Shown piece after piece: positions 8,141-17,605 of a stretch of DNA of 29,404 nt (positions are counted from its first letter, which is position 1; the number at the start of each line of letters is the position of its first letter). The DNA comes from Entamoeba invadens IP1. Taxonomy: Eukaryota; Evosea; Mastigamoebida; Endamoebidae. The translations under genes were made by a program, and so were the position numbers. The stretch spans positions 172,968 through 202,371 of the forward strand of contig NW_004443753.1 of NCBI RefSeq assembly GCF_000330505.1, in the 5' to 3' direction. Under the pieces are notes generated by a model, which was not told where the DNA came from, did no database searches, and saw only the letters and a list, made by a program, of their open reading frames with translations.

Positions 8141-11100
8141 ATGGGACAAGACAACTCAAAGCAAGAGAAACAAAGGAAAGAGTACAGTGGGGATCAATCT
8201 GCAACAACTCCATTTGAAATTAGTGGCAAGCAATTGTACGACTTAGTAGGAAACAAAGATGCCGAGTCATACAACAAATTAGGGGGCACTGCTGGGATTT
8301 GCAAAATTTTAAAAACCGACCCATCGAAGGGTCTTGATTGCACTGATTTAGACAAGAGATATGCGCAATATGGTCAAAACAAATACCCCGACCCGGTCAT
8401 GAAATCGTTTTTGACTATGGTTTTAGAGTCACTCAATGATAACACTATCATCATTTTAATAGCATCTGCTGTCGTTTCATTATTCCTTGCATTTGTTGTT
8501 CCAAAGAATGACACATGTGGTGAAGAAGAAATGGCGACGGATTGGATCGAAGGTCTTGCTATTCTATGTGCTGTCTTTGTTGTTTCATTTGGGTCCTCCA
8601 TTTCGGACTATTCCAAGCAAAAGAAGTTCTTACAACTTTCCAAAGACGAGAAGAATGTCAACATTAAAGTCGTTCGAAAAGGTGAAAACCAATTAGTTTC
8701 TATTTTAGAATTAGCTGTTGGTGATTTAGTGAATTTAGATGTCGGTGATGTGATACCAGCTGATGGTATTTATGCTAGTGGATATGATTTGCGAGTCGAT
8801 GAATCGGATATGACTGGTTTGTTTATTAACATTGATATTAATACTACTATTATTGTTTTATACTAATAGTATTAATAAAATAATTATAACTTAATAGTAA
8901 CCCACAGGTGAACCGATTGCTGTGAGAAAGAGTGAGAAGTACTATGTTATGATGTCGGGAACCAAAATCACTGATGGCAATGGACAAATGATAGTCACAT
9001 CTGTTGGACTTAATTCCTTGTGGGGTAAAACAAAAGAATCATTAAGTCAAGACAAACCACGACCAACCCCACTTCAAGAACTGTTGGACAAGTTAGCGGA
9101 ACAAATTGGGAAATTAGGGTTTGGCTGTGCTTTGATAGTCTTCTCTATTTTAGTAGTGTATTGGGTCATCGATGCTATTAATTACTCGGACGTTTTAGTG
9201 TGCGACAACAATCCATGCAAACAGTGGACTGATGCGGACAAATTGACTCATCAATGTGAGATGGTAGGTTTTAATTGGAAACATTTGACTGCAGTAGTTG
9301 ATTACTTGATCACCGCTGTTACTATTGTGGTAGTTGCTGTGCCAGAAGGTCTTCCTTTAGCTGTCACTATATCTTTGGCATATTCCATGAAGCAGATGAT
9401 GAAAGATAACAACTTAGTGAGACATTTGAAGGCGTGTGAAATCATGTCGAACTGTTCGAACATCTGCACAGATAAGACTGGAACACTTACTGAGAATCGA
9501 ATGACTGTAGTTAGTGGATGGTTTGGAGGAGAGACTATGGAGAGAGGAAAATACTTCTCACTTGGTGGGACGAGACTTGGGGACGAGATTTATAACAACA
9601 TTGCCATCAACAAATCTGTTTCCACTGCAGTCTATGAAGAGGATGGTATTATGAAAACTATTGGGAATAAGACTGAGTGCGCCTTACTTGGATTTGTCTT
9701 AAGACAACACACAGAATACATCAAAAGAGCCGAGAATTTGGCACCAAAGATCTATCAACAATTTGCATTCTCCTCTGCTCGAAAGAGAATGTCCACGTTG
9801 GTATTTAACGAAGACAAGTCTGTCCACATGTTCTTGAAAGGAGCCCCCGAAGCCGTCTTAGCAAAGTGCAGTAAATACATGAAGAAAGATGGATCGATTT
9901 CTGACTTGACTGATGTGGAGAGAAAGGTGTTAAGTGATTTCCAAGAGTCATGTGCAAATCAAGGCATGAGAACTTTGTCATTGGCAATTCGAGATCTTCC
10001 ACCAAAGGATGCTAACAACTTTGAAGAGAAGTTCACTGAAAGTCCAGAGGAAGAGTGCGTGTTACTTTGTGTCTTTGGTATTGAAGATCCATTACGACCA
10101 GAAGTTATTCAGGCCGTTGCTGATTGCCATAGAGCTGGTATAACTGTTCGTATGGTTACTGGTGATAATGTGTTTGTCTTTCTATCAACTAATAGTAATA
10201 ATATTATAAATATTAACAACTTAGAAACACGGGGAAGTCGATTGCCAAACAGTGCAAAATTGTTGAAAGCGATAACGACACGTGTATTGAAGGACCAGCG
10301 TTTGCTAAATTGACTGACGAACAAATCGATGACTTACTCCCAACCCTTCGTGTGATTGCAAGATGCAGTCCGCAAGATAAGAAGAGACTTGTGAATCGAC
10401 TTATCTTGAAAGGAGAAGTAGTTGCTGTGACAGGGGATGGTACTAATGATGTACCTGCTTTGAAAGAAGCTGATGTAGGTCTTGCCATGGGTATTCGAGG
10501 TACTGACGTTGCCAAACAAGCCTCAGACATTGTCATTCTTGATGATAACTTCAATTCTATAGTGAAAGCCGTCATGTTTGTTATTTCATAAGTTACAAAG
10601 AAGTATTCACAAAGTAGGTGGGGGAGATGTGTATACGACAACATTCGTAAATTCCTTCAGTTCCAATTGACTGTGAACGTTGTTGCGCTTGCGTTGTGTG
10701 TGATAGGTGCTATTACTAAGATGGGTAGTCCATTGAAAGCACTTCAGATGTTGTGGGTCAATATGATTATGGACACATTGGCTGCACTTGCTTTAGGTAC
10801 TGAGAAGCCAACGCCATCGTTGTTGGATAGAAAGCCATTTGGAAGAAAGGCTTCATTGATCTCGACTCATATGATTCGAAATATTGTAGTCCAAGCCACA
10901 TACCAACTCTTTGTATTACTCTTCTTGTTATATTGTGGAAGATATATCACATTCTTGGGTGCACCATGCGCTTATGTCAAACATGGAGACTTTGGAAAAT
11001 TCATGTGCGCCGATGGGGAATTACATTCAGTCGGTAAAATTGAGAAACATACAACAATCGTCCAGACTATGATCTTTAACGCTTTTGTGTTCTGCCAAAT

Positions 11101-11410
11101 CTTCAATGAAATCAACTCAAGAAAGGTCAACGGAGAGAAGGACGTCTTCGAAAATTTCTTCTCGAATTATATGTTTGTCGGAATCATCGCTATGACATCA
11201 GTCGTTCAAGCACTCATTGTCGTCTTCGCCGGACCAATCTTCTCAGTCACTCCATTCCCAGGAATTAACTTCGTCCAGTGGATGTTCTGCTTGTTCTTGT
11301 CTGCTATGTCTTTGGTTGTTGGACAATTTGCTATCAGATTCCTCCCAGCTGAGAAGTTCACGCACCTCAAAGACTTGATTCTTGGTGCAGAAAAGGAGAA
11401 ACAGGACTAA
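8141..11410 (+). CDS. Plasma-membrane-type calcium-transporting P-type ATPase (PMCA, P2B), four exons
   Basis: Exons 8141-8816, 8908-10171, 10225-10575 and 10618-11410 join to 1027 residues with every splice restoring a conserved motif. The pump exports Ca2+ using ATP. Visible motifs: A-domain DESDMTGEP (Gly226 codon split by intron 1), M4 Ca2+-site PEGLP (371-375), phosphorylation DKTGTLTE with Asp414, TGDN...NTGK around intron 2, and TGDGTND (716-722). About ten membrane segments are present. The M8 region [16 protein letters not shown] is typical of PMCA rather than SERCA pumps. The N-terminus MGQDNSKQ fits an N-myristoylation site. After the last membrane segment only about 25 residues remain, so the calmodulin-binding tail of animal PMCAs is absent. 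Promoter elements lie at 8088-8129. Confidence 0.95.
8817..8907 (+). other. Intron 1 of calcium pump (91 bp)
   Basis: Starts GTTTGT and ends CCCACAG. It splits the Gly codon of the MTG-E motif (G|GT). It contains in-frame stops and is nearly pure A/T inside. Confidence 0.93.
10172..10224 (+). other. Intron 2 of calcium pump (53 bp)
   Basis: Starts GTTTGTC and ends ACTTAG. Removal joins TGDN to [11 protein letters not shown], the expected P-type ATPase hinge sequence (codon GT|A). Confidence 0.92.
10576..10617 (+). other. Intron 3 of calcium pump (42 bp)
   Basis: Starts GTTTGTT and ends AAAGTAG. It is divisible by three but carries an in-frame TAA. Removal gives [15 protein letters not shown], as expected before M5. 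Confidence 0.92.
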
Positions 11411-12067
11411 TCCAATTTTGAATTGAATTCAACTCTTATTTGGTTATTTAACCTTACAATTCTTTTTTTTCTTTTATAAAACGTTTTTTGGAAATAAATG
11501 CTTTGTTGATGAAAACGCCAATACTGTTTGTGTTTTAATTAAAACATTTCCAAAAATTGAAGAAAAGAGAAAAACCTATAAATGATTATTTGCCGGATTG
11601 GTTTGTTTACTGTTTACATTTCAAAAGAGTCGCCACAAAGTTAGTTTTTTTTGTATATCATATCAAGTTCAAAAATATTAAATTTGTGTTTTATTTAAAA
11701 CAGTAACAGTATCGTAAGGTCAAACTTTCACTTCTTCCTTGTAAAAAGCATTATTAAAGATTTACAAAGAATGTTTATAAAAGAAGAAAGAATTCATCGA
11801 CTTTTCAGATTCAGAGTAATTACTCTGGATATTATTTTATAATAAATAAGATGAACATTGTGAACGACTGGTTTAAAACTTAAAAGTCATTTTTAAACTA
11901 TTTATGGATGTAAAATGATAAATAATGATCAACTTTGTTATGAAATAAATCTGTTTATTAAAGATATTTGATTTGAATAGAACGTTTGTAAATAAAAGTT
12001 AGGTGCATTTTCATTAAATGATTATTATTTTATTTATAGAACAACATTAAATAGGTATACTTTTTGG
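11411..12067. other. Intergenic region downstream of the calcium pump
   Basis: A 657-base AT-rich spacer. It contains a 16-base perfect palindrome CAGAGTAATTACTCTG at 11812-11827. Near the downstream gene there is a GAAC motif (about 12039-12042) and GGTATAC, possible promoter pieces. No gene is seen. Confidence 0.55.
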
Positions 12068-13459
12068 ATGACTAAACTTTTGAAACATACAATGAATACA
12101 AGTATTGACTTACTTGATGTACAAAACATGATGTATCTTCTTTATAATAGTTGTGAACTTGGTGAAAAGGATCGTAGACATATTATTGACTTGTTTCATT
12201 TCTTTAATGACAATATAGATGACACATTAGTAACAAATTCTTTCTCTGATTTTAAAGACAATATACTAAGATCTGTACATGAATATTTTAGAAATCTAAT
12301 TGATTACACTTTAAATACTCTTTCTGCGTGCTCATCCTTTATTTCTTCATGTGTTAAAAATGAACAGAATTTGCAACAACTTAAATTCAGTATTATTGAA
12401 GGTCTCAGTATGTCCAATGGTTTTATTGTTATTAAAGAAATAATTGACTATATTAACTCGAGTGAAATAAAAAGTATGTTAAATCAATATGAAGATATTA
12501 TAAAGTATATCATTTCGGCTTCCATGTACTTTGAACATACATATCCACAAAGTAAAAATCTTGACATAGTTGTATTTAATGGAGTATGTTTACAATTGTC
12601 ACCAGAAATTGTGTATGAACAAAACGTTACAAATGAACATTATTTAAATGCTCTTAATAAAATACTCAACATTTTCGATGTTATAAAAGAAAGAAAATGT
12701 TTTGTACGTCGTGTACTGTCCAACACATCTTTATTTAAAAATTTATTTGATGAGTTTCTATATGACATACAAAGTACAACCGAAGTGTATAAATTTATTC
12801 TTTCAGAACAACAATTTCTCAACACTGAATTTGTGCTACCATTTGTAACATCATCAATTAATATCAAAAATGAAGTGTTGTATTTAAGTATTCCTCAAAC
12901 AACAAAAGAAGAGACTTACAATTTACAAGAAAAGGTATTTGAAATACAAAATGGTGTCTTTTGCGACATTCAAATCCATTGCTTATTCAAAATCCTCGAT
13001 TTTCCAATTGAAGTTGCTTTAGAAGATGTTTATAATAACAAGGTTATGTATATTGGCAACAATAAAATTCAAATCACCTCAAATACCAAAGAAGGGGATG
13101 TTCTATGTTTTTCTCCAAAAGTAGTCAATGAAATTCAAAGAATAGTTCGGTACACATTCAAAAACAAAGAACACCGTCGTTTTAAAAGATTGAATGATTA
13201 TGATCTAAAGACAGTATTGAAGTTCTCAACGAATTTAAAAGGGACTAGAAACAATATTACAATCAATTTCTTAGATGGTAAGACGTACACCATATTAGAA
13301 AATGTTCTTTTACAAGCTGGCGAAATGAAATGTGAAGGATTAGGTCTTTGTAGTGATGTATTGTTGAATTCTTATGGTGATTTATATATAGAAATACAAT
13401 TCATTCAAGACAATAAAAAACTTACCACACCAAAGGTTCAAAAGAAACTTTTAAAGTAA
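12068..13459 (+). CDS. Uncharacterised protein with DnaJ C-terminal-like domain but no J domain
   Basis: A 463-residue single-exon protein. Residues 1-290 look helical and match nothing I recognise; there is no HPD motif or J domain. Residues ~300-450 resemble the Hsp40/DnaJ C-terminal beta domains that bind client peptides. The first part reads CDIQIHC then IEVALEDVYNNKVMYI. The second runs NITINFLDGKTYTI, a Q-x-G-E turn at 416-419, and ends YGDLYIEIQF (436-445), echoing the usual LDG...QPGE...GDLYV pattern. Zinc-finger cysteine pairs of type I DnaJ are absent. A client-binding or scaffold role is an inference from this resemblance only. Codons end mostly in A or T, unlike the C-rich malic enzyme gene next door, suggesting low expression or a different history. 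The start is the first ATG in frame. Confidence 0.6.
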   Translation: MTKLLKHTMNTSIDLLDVQNMMYLLYNSCELGEKDRRHIIDLFHFFNDNIDDTLVTNSFSDFKDNILRSVHEYFRNLIDYTLNTLSACSSFISSCVKNEQNLQQLKFSIIEGLSMSNGFIVIKEIIDYINSSEIKSMLNQYEDIIKYIISASMYFEHTYPQSKNLDIVVFNGVCLQLSPEIVYEQNVTNEHYLNALNKILNIFDVIKERKCFVRRVLSNTSLFKNLFDEFLYDIQSTTEVYKFILSEQQFLNTEFVLPFVTSSINIKNEVLYLSIPQTTKEETYNLQEKVFEIQNGVFCDIQIHCLFKILDFPIEVALEDVYNNKVMYIGNNKIQITSNTKEGDVLCFSPKVVNEIQRIVRYTFKNKEHRRFKRLNDYDLKTVLKFSTNLKGTRNNITINFLDGKTYTILENVLLQAGEMKCEGLGLCSDVLLNSYGDLYIEIQFIQDNKKLTTPKVQKKLLK

Positions 13460-13727
13460 TTTTATTAATATGTGTTAATTCTTTATTAGTTTAATTTGGC
13501 TTTATAATAAAAATATTATAAATTAATACTTTAAATAATAATTAACAATTGATAAAATAATAAATATTTTGCTAGTAAATATATTATATATTATAATAAA
13601 CACTAGTTTTATAATTAATAATACTTTTAACTAATGAATCAATCTATTTCTTTATAAATAATATTTATAATTAATATATGATAATAAAATATAATAATAA
13701 AACAGCAAAAGAAGACTACGAAAGGAC

Positions 13728-15185
13728 TCAATTAGAAACGGACTTAATGGCAAATTCAAGGGATTGGTCGAGTTGTTCTTGTGGGAACTCAATGATGTGT
13801 TTAGTGTCCATTAAGAGCTGAGCAGACTCTCTGGCTTCCTTAATATCCTTTTCAGCGATGTCATAAACTTGTTGCCATGTGAGATCAGTAACTCTGGCGA
13901 CTCCGTCCTTAATGGCTTGCATAGCGACATCAGCAGCTTCCTTTGGGAAAATGCCTGGCTCGTTCATGGTACCAATGATGTTCTCGGTGTTGATTCCTCT
14001 CTTCTCAGCGAAATCAGCAAGAGCTCTAGAAGCAGCAATGGCCATATTATCAGTGATCTTTCTTGCTCTAACGATCAAAGCTCCCTTCAAGATACCTGGG
14101 AATCCAACAGAGTTGTTGACTTGATTTGGGAAGTCACCTCTTCCAGTAGCGACGATGTAAGCTCCGGCTTCTTTAGCTTCATATGGGTAGATTTCTGGGA
14201 CTGGGTTAGCGCAGCAGAAGACGATTGGTTTGGTACCCATTGATTTGATCCATTCGGGCTTGACAACTCCTGGGCCCGGAGTAGAGAGTGAGATGAGGAC
14301 ATCAGCGCCTTTAACAGCTTCTGGGATAGATGGGAATTTGGTTGGGTTAGTCTTCTCACAGATTTCCCACTTTCTATAGAATCTGGTATCCTTTTTAATA
14401 TCTTCACGTTCCAAATGGAGTGAACCCTTAGTGTCGAACATAACGAGCTTCTTTGGATCAGCACCAGCAGTGACAATAAGTCTCAAGCAAGTGGTGTTTG
14501 ATGAACCGGCTCCGATGAAGACCATTCTGCAGTCTTCGATCTTCTTGTTGACCAACTTCAAAGCGTTCAACAAACCAGCAAGAGTGACTGAAGCAGTTCC
14601 TTGTTGATCGTCGTGCCAGACTGGGATGTCGCATGACTCTCTCAAGACGTCGAGGATCTTGTAGCAGTTTGGTTGTGAGATATCTTCAAGGTTGATAGCA
14701 CCGAAGGTGTGTTGGATTCTCTGGACGAATTCAATGACAGCGTCTGGGTCATTCTTGCCATTTCTCTTGGAGTCCATACAGACAGGGACAGCATCAATAC
14801 CTCCCAAGTATTTCATAAGGAGTGCTTTTCCTTCCATAACTCCCAATCCTCCTGGTGGAGTCACATCACCGTCACCAAGGACACGTGTGGAATCGGAGAC
14901 AACACCAACGAAGTTTCCTCTGAGGGAATAGTAAAGAGATGAATCGTTGTTATCTCTGATGTTAGTGGAGATACGTGAGACGCCCGGAGTGTAGTAAGCG
15001 TTGAACCAGTTGAACCCAGCCAATGTGCATTTTGGCATGATTTGGATTTTACCCTTGTAGAATCTGTGGACTTTCTCGGCAAGTTCTTTGTAGAATTGGG
15101 TCTTGGCCTTTGCACGTTGCTCTTGGGTAAGAGTTTGTGGAAGGCATTCTTCCAAATTGGAGAGGTCTTGCTTGAGTTGAGCCAT
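13728..15185 (-). CDS. Malic enzyme, prokaryote-like (probably NADP-dependent)
   Basis: A 485-residue single-exon protein (ATG 15185-15183, TGA 13730-13728). It oxidatively decarboxylates malate to pyruvate. Catalytic Tyr65 is in YYTPGVS, and catalytic Lys120 is in GVMEGKALLMKYLGGIDA. Metal ligands are Glu167-Asp168 (LEDISQP) and Asp192/Asp193 (WHDDQQGTASV). The dinucleotide fold has FIGAGSSNTT (223-232), with Asn where many enzymes have Gly. CANPVPE (325-331) and TGRGDFPNQVNN (347-358) are also family signatures. The length and motif layout match the smaller bacterial/archaeal enzymes, not the ~560-residue animal type. A lateral origin from prokaryotes has been proposed for the E. histolytica enzyme. 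Coenzyme choice is taken from that homologue. Many codons end in C, suggesting high expression. Confidence 0.93.
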   Translation of the reverse strand: MAQLKQDLSNLEECLPQTLTQEQRAKAKTQFYKELAEKVHRFYKGKIQIMPKCTLAGFNWFNAYYTPGVSRISTNIRDNNDSSLYYSLRGNFVGVVSDSTRVLGDGDVTPPGGLGVMEGKALLMKYLGGIDAVPVCMDSKRNGKNDPDAVIEFVQRIQHTFGAINLEDISQPNCYKILDVLRESCDIPVWHDDQQGTASVTLAGLLNALKLVNKKIEDCRMVFIGAGSSNTTCLRLIVTAGADPKKLVMFDTKGSLHLEREDIKKDTRFYRKWEICEKTNPTKFPSIPEAVKGADVLISLSTPGPGVVKPEWIKSMGTKPIVFCCANPVPEIYPYEAKEAGAYIVATGRGDFPNQVNNSVGFPGILKGALIVRARKITDNMAIAASRALADFAEKRGINTENIIGTMNEPGIFPKEAADVAMQAIKDGVARVTDLTWQQVYDIAEKDIKEARESAQLLMDTKHIIEFPQEQLDQSLEFAIKSVSN

Positions 15186-16339
15186 TTGAGGTTTCTTTTA
15201 GAAAGATCTATTATATTGGACCCAACACGTCAGCACATCAATCATTTCATATTATCACGGCAAATCTGCATTTTTTTCTATTGGGATTAATAAGAAGATC
15301 TATAATAGAACAATAGAAAGGAATAGATCGGGTTATAAAGTACAATCCCGATTATGAGTTATAAAGTCGCGGAAACTGAAAAGTCAACGTGGCAAGAATA
15401 AAAAATGCCTCGAAAACAAATTAGCAAAAAATTTTTAAAAAATTCATTTTTGTTGAAAATCAATTGAAGTTGTTTTTTTTCTTCAACAAAATTTCATTGT
15501 CAAATCTTCGGGTTAATGGAAAAGACACAAAAGTGCACAATAAAGTTTCTTTGAAATTGTTTATAAATAATTTAATATATTTTAATTATATTAATAATAT
15601 ATTATTCACACATCACTTTTCTATTTCAAAAAATGCACTTATGGCAAATTAGAATTTAAAAAAACTTTTAAACAGTTTTCGTACGGTTTTTTGAAAGTTT
15701 TCCTTCATTTTTAACAAAAAAAACAACAAAATGGCAAGCAAAATTCGGGCATAAAGCTCATGAAGTTACTTGTTTTTCACATATCGTATTTTTAAAAATT
15801 TAACATTTTCGATTATTGTCTTTTCAACGAAAGTTCAATTCTTCCAAAAAATGTTATTTGAGTCAATTATTTTGTTATTAAAATGTTTTTTTATTTGTTT
15901 AAAAAATTGTTTTTTTTTCACCTTTTTTTTGTACTAAATAATCAGTACAACAAAACTATTAACTATAGTTTTTAAAAATGATACTGAAATAAAACTCGAA
16001 TCATAAAAAGTGAATAAATAGAAAAAGAATTTTTACATCATCCAAATTATTAGTAAAATATTAAAATAATATAGATTAGACTATGAGTCCTTAAAAACCC
16101 TAAAAAAAAACTGTAAAAAAACTCAAAAAAAACAATTTGAGTTTTTTTGAGATGCCACAAAAAACAGTGGCATTTTCCGCAATCACATGGGAAAAAACAA
16201 TCACAAAAGTCATTTGTTTTTACGAAAAAAAGACCCAATGAAATTTGAGGAAATTTGCAAACCGGAAGCAAAAGTCAACAAAAATGATGACCACAAAAAC
16301 TCGAAATCAAATTAACTAAAATGAAACTAGTAATACTAG
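15186..16339. other. Divergent intergenic region between malic enzyme and TFIIE-alpha
   Basis: This 1154-base region serves two promoters. On the malic enzyme side is a stem-loop with ATCGGG/CCCGAT arms (15327-15332, 15347-15352) and two copies of GTTATAAAGT (15332-15341, 15358-15367). Further on, ATTTTTGTTGAA pairs with TTCAACAAAAT about 30 bases later (about 15445-15492). Two adjacent stem-loops lie at 16122-16173. I see no gene and no tRNA-like fold. Confidence 0.5.
16122..16173. repeat. Two adjacent inverted repeats (possible tandem hairpins)
   Basis: First stem: CTCAAAAAAAAC (16122-16133) pairs with GTTTTTTTGAG (16141-16151) around a 7-base loop. The second stem starts at the next base: ATGCCAC (16152-16158) pairs perfectly with GTGGCAT (16167-16173) around an 8-base A-rich loop. 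They lie 167 bases before the TFIIE-alpha start. Function unknown. Confidence 0.6.
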
Positions 16340-17508
16340 ATGTCATTTACAAACACGCAACACCAAAACGGCCTTGTTGAGCGGATCCTTCAACGGGTGT
16401 GCGCGATGCTCAACGATCCCACTCATACTATCGTGTTAATGTGTTTGCAGACCTCATCGTCATATAAAACCGAGAAGATGATATCCGAAGAGCTTCAAAT
16501 GCCTTTAACCAAAGTGTCTACTGCACTCCAGGCGCTGAAAGAGGAGCGCTTGATAGAGTCCGACTCGATGACGGAGCGGCTTGGAGAACGGAGAAAAACG
16601 GTCTATGCCTACTACATTAATTACAAAGTAGCAATCGAAAACATCGTCTTCAAGTACGCAAAAATCATGACGGAACTCAACGAGTCTCGGAAGTTTGGTG
16701 AAACACTCTACTTCTGCCCGTTTGTTGTTTCCTTTCTCTCTTTCATTCATTTTTTACACACGACATACAATACTCTATATATCAATGGGCTCGATTCTTT
16801 CATTAAAATATAGATAATCTTTATAAAAGATATTCATAGTACTCTGTGGTAAGGGTTTGGGTACTTACCTTTAGGAAGTGTCAACAACGATACACCGAAA
16901 GTGAAGCTATCGAATACACGGACCTGAGCACCGGGAGGCTACTCTGCATTGAATGCGATATGCCCCTTCAGAACGACACCGAAGACGTCTCGCTCCAAGC
17001 GAATTCGAAACTTCGAGTTGTGTCAGAGCAGTTCAAGGAGCTCAGGGAAATGTTAGAAATGCTTCAGTTTGAGTATCACAGCACACAGGACTACCCAATA
17101 TATACACGCCCAGTCAATGAGACCGCGCAAACTGTCTCTCACAAGAGAACGTCGCATAGTGTTCGGGAAAGGAATTATGTTGGAGGCATTAACGGTGGGT
17201 TTGTCACTCGAATCAGAGACGGTCCCATGCCTTGGGAAGATGATGACTTCGAGCAGCCTGTAGTTCAATTGTCGCGAACACCAATGGAGGTGGTGAACTA
17301 TGACGACCTCTTTGAGAACACCGTCTTCATGCAGAACGAATTTCTTCACCCGGACGAGTCTTTCAACATCAAAGAAACATCTTTTGTTCCAAGCTCACTC
17401 AGTTCATCACCAGCTGTTGCTTGCATTCCAAAGTGCATTCATTTTGGAAAGAGAGGAACGAAGAGAACGATTTCACGCTCCATCTCTGCGCTCCCGCAAC
17501 AGTACTAG
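16340..17508 (+). CDS. Transcription initiation factor IIE subunit alpha, two exons
   Basis: Exons 16340-16719 and 16875-17508 give 337 residues. TFIIE-alpha joins the RNA polymerase II pre-initiation complex and recruits TFIIH. Residues ~12-115 form the winged-helix TFE/TFIIE-alpha domain (SEELQMPLTKVSTALQALKEE is the recognition region; RKTVYAYYINY is the wing end). The zinc ribbon is CX2C-X21-CX2C at Cys126, Cys129, Cys151 and Cys154, the same spacing as in the human protein, and it is rebuilt only when the intron between Pro127 and Lys128 is removed. The C-terminal ~180 residues are poorly conserved, with an acidic WEDDDFEQ patch and a basic Ser-rich end. The protein is shorter than the human one (439). 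A 19-codon out-of-frame frame starting ATG 16321 overlaps the start. Confidence 0.88.
16720..16874 (+). other. Intron of TFIIE-alpha (155 bp)
   Basis: Starts GTTTGTTG and ends CCTTTAG. It interrupts the Pro codon inside the first CPxC knuckle of the zinc ribbon (CC|G). It is the longest intron in the window. Confidence 0.9.
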
Positions 17509-17605
17509 GATATAAAATAATTGTTTATCAATTTGGGTTGTACTCTTACTTCGAGAGAATAAGAAGAATAAATAGTGAAGGAAACGAACTAGAAAAGTAG
17601 AACGG

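Noticed and set aside
8817..8866. Calcium pump as three or four separate broken genes
   Set aside because: Each break is removed exactly by a GTTTGT...AG intron that restores conserved P-type ATPase motifs, so this is one intact gene, not a pseudogene.
14087..14476. 129-codon minus-strand frame inside malic enzyme
   Set aside because: It overlaps in another frame and reads Ser/Leu-rich without any motif. The malic enzyme frame is full length with all catalytic residues.
16050..16271. 73-codon Phe/Cys-rich minus-strand frame before TFIIE-alpha
   Set aside because: Its content comes from the A-tracts and hairpins read backwards. No family resemblance.
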